DNA of 40,326 bases from assembly GCA_017848115.1 (NCBI GenBank), contig JAGAKZ010000019.1:1-40326 (forward strand). Reading direction: 5' to 3'. Position 1 is the first letter of the stretch, and the number at the start of each line of letters is the position of its first letter. Below the pieces are notes generated by a model that searched no databases, was not told where the DNA came from, and saw nothing but the letters and a program-made list of their open reading frames with translations. The stretch is from Oscillospiraceae bacterium (GTDB taxonomy: Bacteria > Bacillota > Clostridia > Oscillospirales > Ruminococcaceae). Of the stretch, positions 1-8,141 are shown piece by piece. A program made the position numbers and the translations under genes.

Positions 1-167
1 TAAATTCTTATTGTAAGTTGTTTATAATAAGAATATTGGTGTATTTTGTTTTTAAAAGAAAAATTATAGTGAAAATATTTCTTTTTCTGGATGGACAAAC
101 CTGAAAAAATCGCAGGATTTTAAGTCCACAAATGAAGGTCGAAAATGAGGTTTGTCCAAAGAAATAG
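1..167. other. Non-coding region upstream of the CRISPR leader, with inverted repeats
   Basis: No plausible gene is seen here. Three inverted repeats are visible. A 9-bp pair (ATTCTTATT at 4-12, AATAAGAAT at 26-34) is followed by a T-rich stretch and may be the terminator of an upstream gene outside the window. An 11-bp perfect pair (TGGACAAACCT at 92-102, AGGTTTGTCCA at 148-158) ends 9 nt before the leader -35 box. Nested inside it is a 6-bp hairpin with loop GCAG (AAAATC/GATTTT, about 106-121). The role of the 11-bp pair is unknown. Confidence 0.5.
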
Positions 168-196
168 TTGACATATGTTGAAATGTGTGATATAAT
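168..196 (+). promoter_or_regulatory. CRISPR leader promoter
   Basis: A full-consensus sigma-A promoter is visible: TTGACA at 168-173, a 17-nt spacer and TATAAT at 191-196. Predicted transcription starts near 203, about 70 nt before the first repeat, and reads into the array. A 6-bp hairpin (TCAGTC-aga-GACTGA, 205-219) would form at the 5' end of the transcript. A second, 7-bp inverted repeat (257-263 with 272-278) spans the leader/first-repeat junction. Confidence 0.85.
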
Positions 197-274
197 AAGA
201 CATATCAGTCAGAGACTGAATTTATACTCGAACTATATATGGTGTAGATTTTTTCAGAACCGCAATTTGTAGCG

Positions 275-777
275 GTTCGAGTACGCTCGTTATATGGGTA
301 TTGAAACCTACAATGTGATTTTTTACTTTTACATTGTTCGGAAGTTCGAGTACGCTCGTTATATGGGTATTGAAACTTGAATTCTTTTTGAAATTTTCAA
401 ATTCTTCATCGTTCGAGTATGCTCGTTATATGGGTATTGAAACCATCGCACGCACGACGTCGACCAAACATTCCTGAGTTCGAGTACGCTCGTTATATGG
501 GTATTGAAACCGTGCAATCTCCTTCATATGGTAATTGTCACGCACTGTTCGAGTATGCTCGTTATATGGGTATTGAAACTCAAAAGAGGATAAAACACCC
601 CACATTTTACTACGTTCGAGTACGCTCGTTATATGGGTATTGAAACATAAAACCTTTCCTTTTATGCTTCTGTTAATCCATGAGGTTCGAGTACGTTCGA
701 TTGAACCCCTATCTCTCTAGGTTTAGCTCCATCACGCTTAGAAATTTCGAGTTTGCTCATTATATAGGTACTGAAAT
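275..777 (+). CRISPR. CRISPR array, 6 intact and 2 degenerate 33-nt repeats
   Basis: Intact repeats begin at 275, 344, 411, 478, 547 and 614. Each is 33 nt, starts GTTCGAG and ends ATTGAAAC, the usual 8-nt crRNA 5' handle for Cas6-type processing. Spacers are 36, 34, 34, 36, 34 and 38 nt. Each repeat holds a short hairpin, CGAG-TACG-CTCG; repeats 3 and 5 have T instead of C in the loop (TATG). Repeat 7 (685-706) looks like a repeat with one substitution, a 10-nt internal deletion and loss of one A. Repeat 8 (745-777) is full length but has several substitutions. The degenerate repeats mark the distal end, so the array is transcribed on the plus strand from the leader on its left. Short open frames crossing the array are artefacts of the repeats. 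Confidence 0.97.
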
Positions 778-792
778 CAGTGTAAAAAAATT

Positions 793-841
793 AAAACATC
801 ATTTTCTGTTGATTTTGGAAAATGATGTTTTTGTTTTTGCG
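793..841 (+). terminator. Terminator after the CRISPR array
   Basis: A perfect 14-bp stem (793-806 with 818-831), an 11-nt loop and a T-rich tail lie 15 nt after the last degenerate repeat. It probably separates array transcription from the cas operon. Confidence 0.8.
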
Positions 842-999
842 AAAAAATTTTTATCATCCCTTAAGTTTCTGAAATTCAAAACTATGTAAAAGTGAAACCA
901 ATTCAATATATAACATATAGTGATGTTGTATTTATTGAAAAATAAAATAAAAAAATAATTATATTTAATAAATACTCTCTAAAAAAATGTTGTTTTGTA
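842..999. other. AT-rich spacer before the cas operon promoter
   Basis: No gene, repeat remnant or RNA gene is recognised in this stretch. Confidence 0.5.
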
Positions 1000-1028
1000 T
1001 TGAAATCGACTATTAATTATGATATAAT
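1000..1028 (+). promoter_or_regulatory. cas operon promoter
   Basis: TTGAAA at 1000-1005, a 17-nt spacer and TATAAT at 1023-1028 with an extended -10 TGA just upstream. It lies about 40 nt before the first cas-associated start codon, which has the ribosome binding site AGAGGTGAT (1057-1065). No other clear promoter is seen until after the last cas gene, which supports one operon. Confidence 0.75.
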
Positions 1029-1069
1029 TAATAAGTATTGTTTTTATTATGTTTTAAGAGGTGATATAA

Positions 1070-2755
1070 ATGAAAAATATACTTATACTTAATCTTAGTA
1101 CAGCGCCATCCGATAAAAATGGGAAGGTCGATATGTATAACTATGAAAGCGATAATGGAGAATTTAAAGGTTTGTTTTCAAATGATGCACCAACAAAATA
1201 TGTAATCGACTTTTTGATAAGGCAAAATAAAACTCTTGATAAGATACTTTGCATCAAAACAAAAAAATCATATGAAGAAAGTTATAGTCACTTCGAAAAA
1301 ATGGTAAAAGATTTCTGTGACGAAAAAGGTGTTTTGACTCCGAATATTGTGTTGATATCAAGTCACCATGCTTCTACTGATATGGCGCAGACTATACAAC
1401 AGATACTTGAGAACGTTGATAAAGACGATAAGATCTATATAGATACGACAGGAGGAGCGAGAAATGCTGCATATCTCCTTATGTTTATTGTTCGTTTTCT
1501 CGAATATGAAGGAGTAGTTCTGAAAAAAGCAGTTTTAAGTGTACATACCGATAACCCCAGAAGAATAGAAGATGTTACATCACTTTACAAAAAGTTTGAA
1601 CTGATAAATGCCGCTAATACATTTACTTCATTTGGTGATGCATCTGAACTTGCAAAGCTTTATGAAGGCACACAAAATGTAGCTATAACAGAAACTATAA
1701 ACGCTATGAAAGAATTTTCCGAAGCAGTTACACTTTGTAAGACAGATCTCGGTGAAATAATCAAGAAACTAAATGTGCAGTTAAAGAAGCTGTCATCGCT
1801 TCAGACCAGTGATGAAAATGATATTCTTTTTTTGCGTATAGTTGATATTATAAAAGAAAAATTCAATATCAGTAAAAATAAAGAAGAACTTAACTATAAG
1901 GACGTTATAACATGGTGTGTGAAAAACAATCTTATTCAGCAGGCTATAACCATATATGCAGAAAAAATTCCTGAATATCTTTATGATAAAAAATATTTTG
2001 GTGCAAATCAAAGTATTATACAGCTATGTAGGGATGAAAAAAATAATTATTCAACAGCTTATAATCTGTTCAACAAATTTTTAAATATCAGCCCGTTGCT
2101 GACCTTTGAAGATTTTGTTGTAAATTTTGTGAAAAATAATGAAAAAATTAAGAAACAAATAATACAGTCAAATAATATTGATGAACTAATAAACGCCAGT
2201 GCGTATCTTAAAAAATTAACAGACAGAAGTCAGACATTAAAAAAAGGATTGACAATTCTCTTCAGAATAAAGAGAAAAATGTATGATGAGTGTGGAAATC
2301 GCAGAGTGAATATAGATAAAAACTTTGGAGTTTTAGAGGAAGTAACAAACAAGATTATATCCATAAAAGCCAAAAACTTCTCAGGATTTCTTAACGAATT
2401 TGCAAATAATCATAATGGTATAGCTTCTGATATTTCTCCGTATGATGGCGAAATTAAACAATATAATCATGCCAAAATAAATATGATAGAAAATCTTGAA
2501 GAGTGTCTGAATATATCCTCTGATTATTGGATTACAAATAAGATTTCAAAAGATGATATGAAATTGATACTGAGAGATTGTCTGTATATAAAGAAATATC
2601 TGAGAAATATGATAAATCACGCAAGTGAGGATAATAAACTTACAAAAGAGGAAAAAGAATATTTTAGAAGATATAACTACCCTGAAAATGAAAATCTGAG
2701 GATAGATGATATCAAAAAAGTAATAATCGGAGCGCTTGATAGAATGATTATATAG
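1070..2755 (+). CDS. CARF-HEPN ribonuclease, type III CRISPR ancillary effector
   Basis: Likely a cyclic-oligoadenylate-activated RNase of the broad Csx1/Csm6/TM1812 group. The N-terminal ~180 residues look like a Rossmann-type CARF sensor: an opening hydrophobic strand (ILILNLS), then DTTGGARN at residues 125-132 followed by a hydrophobic helix. The C-terminus carries a HEPN active-site motif, RNMINH (R512 to H517, the R-x4-H pattern). The long middle region is mostly helical and not assigned. It is the first gene of the operon, 27 nt before cas10. Its CARF motif differs from the DVTHGFR of the second CARF-HEPN gene at the other end of the operon, so this is not a recent duplication. Ligand ring size cannot be read from sequence. 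CARF-HEPN architecture is confident; the family name is less so. Confidence 0.85.
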   Translation: MKNILILNLSTAPSDKNGKVDMYNYESDNGEFKGLFSNDAPTKYVIDFLIRQNKTLDKILCIKTKKSYEESYSHFEKMVKDFCDEKGVLTPNIVLISSHHASTDMAQTIQQILENVDKDDKIYIDTTGGARNAAYLLMFIVRFLEYEGVVLKKAVLSVHTDNPRRIEDVTSLYKKFELINAANTFTSFGDASELAKLYEGTQNVAITETINAMKEFSEAVTLCKTDLGEIIKKLNVQLKKLSSLQTSDENDILFLRIVDIIKEKFNISKNKEELNYKDVITWCVKNNLIQQAITIYAEKIPEYLYDKKYFGANQSIIQLCRDEKNNYSTAYNLFNKFLNISPLLTFEDFVVNFVKNNEKIKKQIIQSNNIDELINASAYLKKLTDRSQTLKKGLTILFRIKRKMYDECGNRRVNIDKNFGVLEEVTNKIISIKAKNFSGFLNEFANNHNGIASDISPYDGEIKQYNHAKINMIENLEECLNISSDYWITNKISKDDMKLILRDCLYIKKYLRNMINHASEDNKLTKEEKEYFRRYNYPENENLRIDDIKKVIIGALDRMII

Positions 2756-2782
2756 GAAAAATCCTAAATTCAGCAGGAGGAA

Positions 2783-4294
2783 ATGCAGAAAATGAAAAAC
2801 TATTTACTTATCACAGAGGTGTCACAGAAACAAGCATATATTTTCAGAAGTAAAAAACTGAAAAACAATATCATAGCGTCAGATATCATACGCTATGTAA
2901 CAGATCCGCAGTTTTATGAAACAGTAGCCGGGGAACTGTACGATACTAAAGAAAATCTTGTTTATTCGGGAGGCGGACATTCCGTTCTTGGATTTGATAC
3001 AAAAGAAAAAGCACGTGAGTTTGCTATGAAAGTAAGCAAGAAAATAAATGATGATTTTAAACCTATCGAAATGTTTATGAAAATCATTGAAGTAGATAAA
3101 AGTAAAAAAAATGCTGAAAACATCACAGAACTTATACGACAGCTTGAAATAAAAAAATCAATGCGCAGTTCTTCGTTTTCACAAGGAAGTTTTGGTGTTG
3201 AGATATATGATTTCAAAAAGATAATGAGCCGTAAGGACAAAGATGAATCAGGAAAACTTCCGTCAGATTTTAACCATAAAAATATGATGGATGAAAAAGA
3301 AAAAAGCATAATGATGCCTTACAAACCTGTTTTTGAGTTTGATAAACTTGGTGGTACAAAGGGCGAGGCAAATTTTATTGCGGTTGTTCATATAGATGGC
3401 AACAGTATGGGGAAGCGTGTTGCTCTGTTAAATGAAAGAACACAATTTTCAGATTTTAAGGACTTTGATGAATATTCTAAAATGAAGAAAGCATTCAGTG
3501 AAGAAATAGACAAGGATTTCAGCGATGCTTATATGGAAATGCTTGAAGAAGTGAAAAAACAGATAGATGCAGGAAATATGAATGCTCTTGATCTGAAAGA
3601 AAATTATTTCCCTGTAAGACGTGTTGTAATGGCAGGTGATGATATCTGTTTTGTGACAGACGGCAGAATAGGTATCGAATGTGCTGCGAAATATATGGAA
3701 ATTCTGAACAAAAAAATAAATAAGACTGACGGAAAAAATTACACTGCTTGTGCAGGAGTGGCTATTGTTCATCAGAAATATCCTTTTCATAAGGCCTATG
3801 AGCTTGCAGAGGAATTGTGCTCAAGTGCCAAAAAAGCTCTGGCTCATAACGATCTTTCAGATAAAGCCTGTGCTATAGACTGGCATATAGAATACGGCGA
3901 AGTGTATGGAGGAATTTCAGATATAAGAAAGTCGTACTATGATAAAGAAGGTGTCAGTCTGACGATAAGACCATTTATTGCCTGTGGTGATTTTGATGAA
4001 AAAATGTTTAAATATAATGGAGATAAAGAAAAAACTGAAACTCTAAAATATGGCTTGTATAAAGATTTTATACATATGATGGGCGATATCGATGCTGAAG
4101 AGACTGTAAGAAGTGGTGAAAATCATGATGCAAGAAACAAGATAAAAGCGCTTAGAACAGAAATGAGAAAAAGCCGATCTGCTGCAAAGGAATATGCAGA
4201 AAATTCACTTATGGAAACTATAGCGATAACTGATTATACATTTGATGCTATTGAACTTATGGATGCGTTTATCAGATTTAAAGAAATAAAATGA
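2783..4294 (+). CDS. cas10: Cas10, type III-D-like, lacking the HD nuclease domain
   Basis: Large subunit of a type III effector and the probable source of cyclic oligoadenylates. The protein opens directly in Palm1 (YLLITEVSQKQAYIF at 7-21, then GGGH at 63-66); no N-terminal HD domain is present. HIDGNSMG (203-210) starts the second Palm domain, and AGDD (284-287) is the cyclase motif, usually GGDD; both metal-binding Asp residues are kept. At ~503 residues it is much shorter than HD-containing Cas10 proteins. Loss of HD is a described trait of subtype III-D, so DNA cleavage by this subunit is not expected. Start choice is uncertain: the AGGAGG site (2775-2780) is only 2 nt from ATG 2783 and 11 nt from the in-frame ATG at 2792. 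The next gene begins at the stop codon. Confidence 0.92.
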   Translation: MQKMKNYLLITEVSQKQAYIFRSKKLKNNIIASDIIRYVTDPQFYETVAGELYDTKENLVYSGGGHSVLGFDTKEKAREFAMKVSKKINDDFKPIEMFMKIIEVDKSKKNAENITELIRQLEIKKSMRSSSFSQGSFGVEIYDFKKIMSRKDKDESGKLPSDFNHKNMMDEKEKSIMMPYKPVFEFDKLGGTKGEANFIAVVHIDGNSMGKRVALLNERTQFSDFKDFDEYSKMKKAFSEEIDKDFSDAYMEMLEEVKKQIDAGNMNALDLKENYFPVRRVVMAGDDICFVTDGRIGIECAAKYMEILNKKINKTDGKNYTACAGVAIVHQKYPFHKAYELAEELCSSAKKALAHNDLSDKACAIDWHIEYGEVYGGISDIRKSYYDKEGVSLTIRPFIACGDFDEKMFKYNGDKEKTETLKYGLYKDFIHMMGDIDAEETVRSGENHDARNKIKALRTEMRKSRSAAKEYAENSLMETIAITDYTFDAIELMDAFIRFKEIK

Positions 4295-4308
4295 TAGGAG
4301 TCGGAACT

Positions 4309-4851
4309 ATGAGAATAAGACTGGAACTTTTAGAAGATACTGTTTTTGGTTCAGGACAGAGTGTTCCCGGTGCTGAAGACAGTACGATATTGTATGATGA
4401 CGGAGGATATCCGTATCTTAGAGGTACTACATTCAAAGGGCTTTTAAGAGAAGCTGCAGAAAACTATATATGTTGGACAGGCAGTGACTTCGGTCTGGAT
4501 GAACTTTTCGGAAAAGGCGGAGTTGATATAGAAACAGAACGAAAAGTATATGTTTCTGATTTTGTTATTCCGCAGGAGGTAAAAAAATCTTTTGACGGTT
4601 TTTCAAAGACAGAAATCCATGAGGCGACTACATATATCAGGAACTTTACAAGAATAAATGATGGTGTTGCTGAAGACGGTTCTCTGCGTTCTGTCAGATG
4701 TATAAAAAAAGGTCTGGTATTTTACGGAAATGTAACCTGTTCTGAAAACGACAAAGAATTGTTAAAAGAGATAATTCCAATGATAAAATGGCTCGGATGT
4801 ATGAGAAACAGAGGAATGGGAAAGGTGAATATTACAGTATCGGAGGTATGA
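4309..4851 (+). CDS. Csm3-like RAMP protein, type III backbone subunit
   Basis: A single-domain RAMP (RNA-recognition fold) protein of 180 residues, expected to form part of the crRNA-binding filament. Seen are the RAMP motif LRGTTFKGLLR and a C-terminal glycine-rich loop, RNRGMGK. D24, in GAEDS, sits where Csm3 proteins carry the Asp that cuts target RNA, so this subunit may be catalytic; that is an alignment by eye. I chose ATG 4309 because AGGAG (4296-4300) is well spaced for it; the in-frame ATG at 4291 overlaps the cas10 stop codon and has no proper site. The stop codon overlaps the possible ATG at 4848 of the next gene, so translation is probably coupled. Confidence 0.85.
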   Translation: MRIRLELLEDTVFGSGQSVPGAEDSTILYDDGGYPYLRGTTFKGLLREAAENYICWTGSDFGLDELFGKGGVDIETERKVYVSDFVIPQEVKKSFDGFSKTEIHEATTYIRNFTRINDGVAEDGSLRSVRCIKKGLVFYGNVTCSENDKELLKEIIPMIKWLGCMRNRGMGKVNITVSEV

Positions 4852-4853
4852 AG

Positions 4854-6389
4854 ATGAAATTTCTGAAGTATAAAATAGTAAATACAGAACCTTTGAAAAT
4901 TGTGGATATAGGAGAAAGTAAGGACGGCGAAACATCGTCTGTAAGCTATATACCGGGTTCTACTTTTAAGGGTGCAGTTATAAATAAATTAGTTATAAAA
5001 TACAAAAATGATACAGCAAGATTTGAAACACTGAAAAAACAGCTTTTGTCTGAAAATACTATGTTTATGAATTCATATATGTGTGTAGATGACAATGACT
5101 TTTTTCCTTCTCCAAAAGGATTTTATGAATCAAAAGCAGGGGATAAAAAACTTCAGAATGTGGTTTCTGAAGGAAAGTTCGATGAAGGTTATAAAAGAGC
5201 AAATCTTGGTGTCTACAGCGTTTTTGACGACAAGTGCGTGAAGTATATTTCACCTGAGAAATCAGAAGCTATGAACATAAATGTAAAAAGTCATGATGTG
5301 TACAGAACTGATTATATAAAAAGTGGTTATACATTCAGCGGATATATAGGTTTTTCGGAAAATGTAAGCGATGATACTATATCCGAAATAGAAGAATTGC
5401 TCAGATGTTCTGATATAAGACTTGGAAGCAGTCGTTCTTCGGGATATGGATGTGCTTATATAAAAGAATACGAAATAATGAGTGAAAATGACTATCCTTT
5501 TAAAAATATAAGTGTACTTGGTTCACCTCTGAAAGAAAGAGTAGTTTATATGATGCTTTTGTCACCGATGTCTATGAGAAATAAATATGGTGAAATATGT
5601 GGTTTTGACAAAGAAGGTTTTGAAAAAATAGCAGGTACAAAGTTGAAAAATGAGATACGTGCTTCCACTACAGTTATGAAAACAAGTGGTTTCAACAGAA
5701 CCTGGAGAGCGAGAACTCCTGAGTATACAATGTATGCACCTGGTAGTGTTTTTCGTCTGGAATTTGAAGAGATACCGGATGCAGAAAAACTTTTAAAAAT
5801 AGAAAAACAGGGTCTTGGAATAGGAAAAAATGATGGTTTCGGAAGAGTAGTTTTTCTTGATGGATATGACAAGATAGTATGCAAAGATGAATATTTGGGT
5901 AAAAATCAATCTGATACGGATATTTCCGATATACCTTCTGAGGATATTTGCAGAAATAAAAAGATAATAGCTCAGGGGCTTGCCGACTTTATGGTATCAA
6001 GAGCTATAGACAATTATGTACAGCAGGAAGAAAATATTTTAAATACTTCTGCTTCTAACAGTCAGGTCGGTGTATTCAGAAGCATATGTCAGAAGTACAG
6101 ATATCAGCCTGAGAATGCTTACAGTGAATTTAAATCACTTATAGAACAAATAGAAAAAAAAGAATTAAGAGCGAAAACACACACTTTGACTCACGGAAGT
6201 CAGAAAGGTTTGATTGAGAAGATAAATCATATTCTTCAAACCGATCTTTTTGGATTGCTTGGCATTGAAGAGAATGTGTGCGGTTATAAGCTGAGCGATC
6301 TTATAGGAAAAGAAAAACAAGGTATACTGAAGATAACTATTCTTGAAAAGTTGATGCATACCAAAAACAGAAAGGAGAAAAAGAAATGA
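4854..6389 (+). CDS. csx10: Csx10-like RAMP protein (Cas5-type, subtype III-D marker)
   Basis: A 511-residue protein with two RAMP-like halves. The first has YIPGSTFKG (32-40), a typical internal segment with 'YRTDYIKSGYTFSGYIGF', and the glycine-rich loop LGSSRSSGYG (190-199). The second ends in GLGIGKNDGFGR (320-331), and a helical C-terminal region follows. This layout fits Csx10, the Cas5-like subunit that caps the crRNA 5' handle in subtype III-D. The start at 4854 has CGGAGGT (4841-4847) at good spacing; ATG 4848 abuts that site. The 3' end overlaps the next start codon (ATGA). Identification rests on motif pattern and gene order, not on a search. Confidence 0.75.
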   Translation: MKFLKYKIVNTEPLKIVDIGESKDGETSSVSYIPGSTFKGAVINKLVIKYKNDTARFETLKKQLLSENTMFMNSYMCVDDNDFFPSPKGFYESKAGDKKLQNVVSEGKFDEGYKRANLGVYSVFDDKCVKYISPEKSEAMNINVKSHDVYRTDYIKSGYTFSGYIGFSENVSDDTISEIEELLRCSDIRLGSSRSSGYGCAYIKEYEIMSENDYPFKNISVLGSPLKERVVYMMLLSPMSMRNKYGEICGFDKEGFEKIAGTKLKNEIRASTTVMKTSGFNRTWRARTPEYTMYAPGSVFRLEFEEIPDAEKLLKIEKQGLGIGKNDGFGRVVFLDGYDKIVCKDEYLGKNQSDTDISDIPSEDICRNKKIIAQGLADFMVSRAIDNYVQQEENILNTSASNSQVGVFRSICQKYRYQPENAYSEFKSLIEQIEKKELRAKTHTLTHGSQKGLIEKINHILQTDLFGLLGIEENVCGYKLSDLIGKEKQGILKITILEKLMHTKNRKEKKK

Positions 6390-7738
6390 AAGCAGTTTTT
6401 TATGAAGTAAAAAAATATCATATCGAAGCTGTATGTGAAACTCCTATGCATGTAGGAACTACTGATACAGAGAAAACAGAATCAGAAATACTGATTCATC
6501 CTGTGACAGCTATGCCATTTATTCAGGGAAGCAGTATATCAGGAGTATTTGGTGAATATATAAAAAATTATTTTGATACCGATATTATGGGATTTAATCC
6601 TTGTGATAAAGAAGTAGATGGTCGAAGCAGTGTAGTTTTTTCTGATGCTTTGTTTCAGAGTAATAAGACTAAGATAGAAACAAGACCACATATCAAAATT
6701 GATTCCGGATTTTCTACAGTTCATTCGGAAAACAGGTCAGGTCAGGTTTTTAACATAGTATATATTTCAGAAAAATCAGAATTTTCATTTGATATTTATT
6801 ATTTTTCAGGTGATAAAAATGATGAGTCTGAAATAATTGAACAGGCGATATCAGCTTTAGATTCGGGAGAAATAAAGATAGGCGGAAAAACGACTACAGG
6901 CTGTGGAAAAGTCGGATTAAAAAAAGTTACAAAAACCTGTTATGATATGCGTGATGCAAATGACAGAAAACTTTGGATTAACGAATCAAAAGAAGAACAA
7001 GAAATAACAAATGATATAAAAAAATCAGATGCCAAATCAGACAGATATCTTATAAAAGTAGAAGCAAAAGCTGACAAGCTGATGGTAAAGGGCAGTTTTA
7101 TAGATTCTATGATGCTTCATAGCATGGGATACAGTGATGAAAAATATCCTGATTCGATGCCGGCTTCAAATCCTAACAGCTGTTTTATTGTTCCTGGTAG
7201 CAGTTATAAGGGCGTTTTCAGAAGCCGTATAACCTCAATAGCAAAGTACATGGGTATAAGTGATGATTTTGTTGAAAATGCTTTTGAAAACAGATCAAGA
7301 GTGTGTTTTTATGATACTGTAATTGATAAAAAAGACTGCAAAATAAATACTGTGGTAAGAAATAAAATCGACAAATTTACAGGTGGAACTATTTCAAAAT
7401 CATTGTTTAAAGAAACTGAGATAAGCGGAAAATTTCATATCAATTTTTCTGTAAACAGTAAAGAAAGAATAAATAGCGATAATGATGTGATATGGAATGA
7501 TACAGAAGCAAAAAAACTTGTTGGTCTGATGTTCCTCACCATAAGAGATATGGCAATTCATGCTGCAACACTTGGAAGCGGTGCTTCTGTTGGCAGAGGA
7601 TTTGTTGATGTATCAGAAGTGTCAGTCAAAAAACCTGATGGAACAGAGTATAGTATTGATTTTGAAAAGAAAGATATGAATAACGAGAGCAAATCTTTCA
7701 TAAATGAATGTATTGCGTTGCTCAGAAAGGGAGATTAA
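6386..7738 (+). CDS. Tandem double RAMP protein (Csm3-Csm3-like fusion)
   Basis: A 450-residue protein made of two Csm3-like domains, probably occupying two positions of the effector backbone. Domain 1 has IQGSSISGVFG (46-56) and a glycine-rich loop around 166-177 (GGKTTTGCGKVG). Domain 2 has VPGSSYKGVFR (269-279) and LGSGASVGRG (396-405). Where Csm3 carries its RNA-cutting Asp, domain 1 has Glu (E32 or E34), whereas domain 2 offers D256 in YPDSMP; domain 1 may therefore be non-catalytic. Fused RAMPs of this kind are common in III-D loci. The start overlaps the upstream stop, with AAAGGAG 7 nt before it. Confidence 0.82.
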   Translation: MKAVFYEVKKYHIEAVCETPMHVGTTDTEKTESEILIHPVTAMPFIQGSSISGVFGEYIKNYFDTDIMGFNPCDKEVDGRSSVVFSDALFQSNKTKIETRPHIKIDSGFSTVHSENRSGQVFNIVYISEKSEFSFDIYYFSGDKNDESEIIEQAISALDSGEIKIGGKTTTGCGKVGLKKVTKTCYDMRDANDRKLWINESKEEQEITNDIKKSDAKSDRYLIKVEAKADKLMVKGSFIDSMMLHSMGYSDEKYPDSMPASNPNSCFIVPGSSYKGVFRSRITSIAKYMGISDDFVENAFENRSRVCFYDTVIDKKDCKINTVVRNKIDKFTGGTISKSLFKETEISGKFHINFSVNSKERINSDNDVIWNDTEAKKLVGLMFLTIRDMAIHAATLGSGASVGRGFVDVSEVSVKKPDGTEYSIDFEKKDMNNESKSFINECIALLRKGD

Positions 7739-7739
7739 G

Positions 7740-8126
7740 ATGCATGAAAAAACATATGCTTCGATGAAAGAAGCTTTTGAAGATTGTGAAAATTACAAAT
7801 TTGCACTTGTATATATGATGAGCAGACTGCTTCTTTGTAAGACTGATGATCTGAAAAATATTGAGTTTGATGAAGTTACAGAAGCTCGTTTTTTCGATGA
7901 AAATGGCGAAAAACATATTTTTGTTAATGAATCATATGAGATATGTTCTGTTTATATAGAAGATACTGCTTTTGAAGGTAAGTATTCAGAAGTGGATAAA
8001 GTATTACTGAGCAAAGATTTTCAAGGTGAAAAAGTATTTGAAAAGCTTGAAGTCAAGATTTATTATGATTATGACGATGACGGTCAGATATACAAGGTTC
8101 TTACCAGATGCTTCAGCGCAGAGTAG
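7740..8126 (+). CDS. Small uncharacterised type III CRISPR-associated protein
   Basis: A 128-residue acidic protein that I do not recognise. It has a helical N-terminal part with a hydrophobic stretch (FALVYMMSRLLL) and then alternating hydrophobic residues suggesting strands, including EARFFDENGEKHIFVNE. It sits between the double RAMP and the large RAMP, the place where III-D loci often carry csx19, but no convincing csx19 signature is visible. A relationship to the small TIGR04423 type III family is possible but unproven, and it does not look like an all-helical Cas11. I chose ATG 7740 because AAAGGGAG lies just upstream; a longer reading would overlap the previous gene by 35 nt. Confidence 0.7.
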   Translation: MHEKTYASMKEAFEDCENYKFALVYMMSRLLLCKTDDLKNIEFDEVTEARFFDENGEKHIFVNESYEICSVYIEDTAFEGKYSEVDKVLLSKDFQGEKVFEKLEVKIYYDYDDDGQIYKVLTRCFSAE

Positions 8127-8141
8127 AGGAGGATTAAACTT

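Noticed and set aside
419-889. Two short plus-strand open frames across the CRISPR array and its terminator
   Set aside because: They translate the repeats themselves (recurring FEYARYMGIET-like peptide) and have no proper ribosome binding site.
842-999. Further decayed CRISPR repeats beyond the terminator
   Set aside because: Only scattered AAAC-like matches are present, with no run resembling the repeat.
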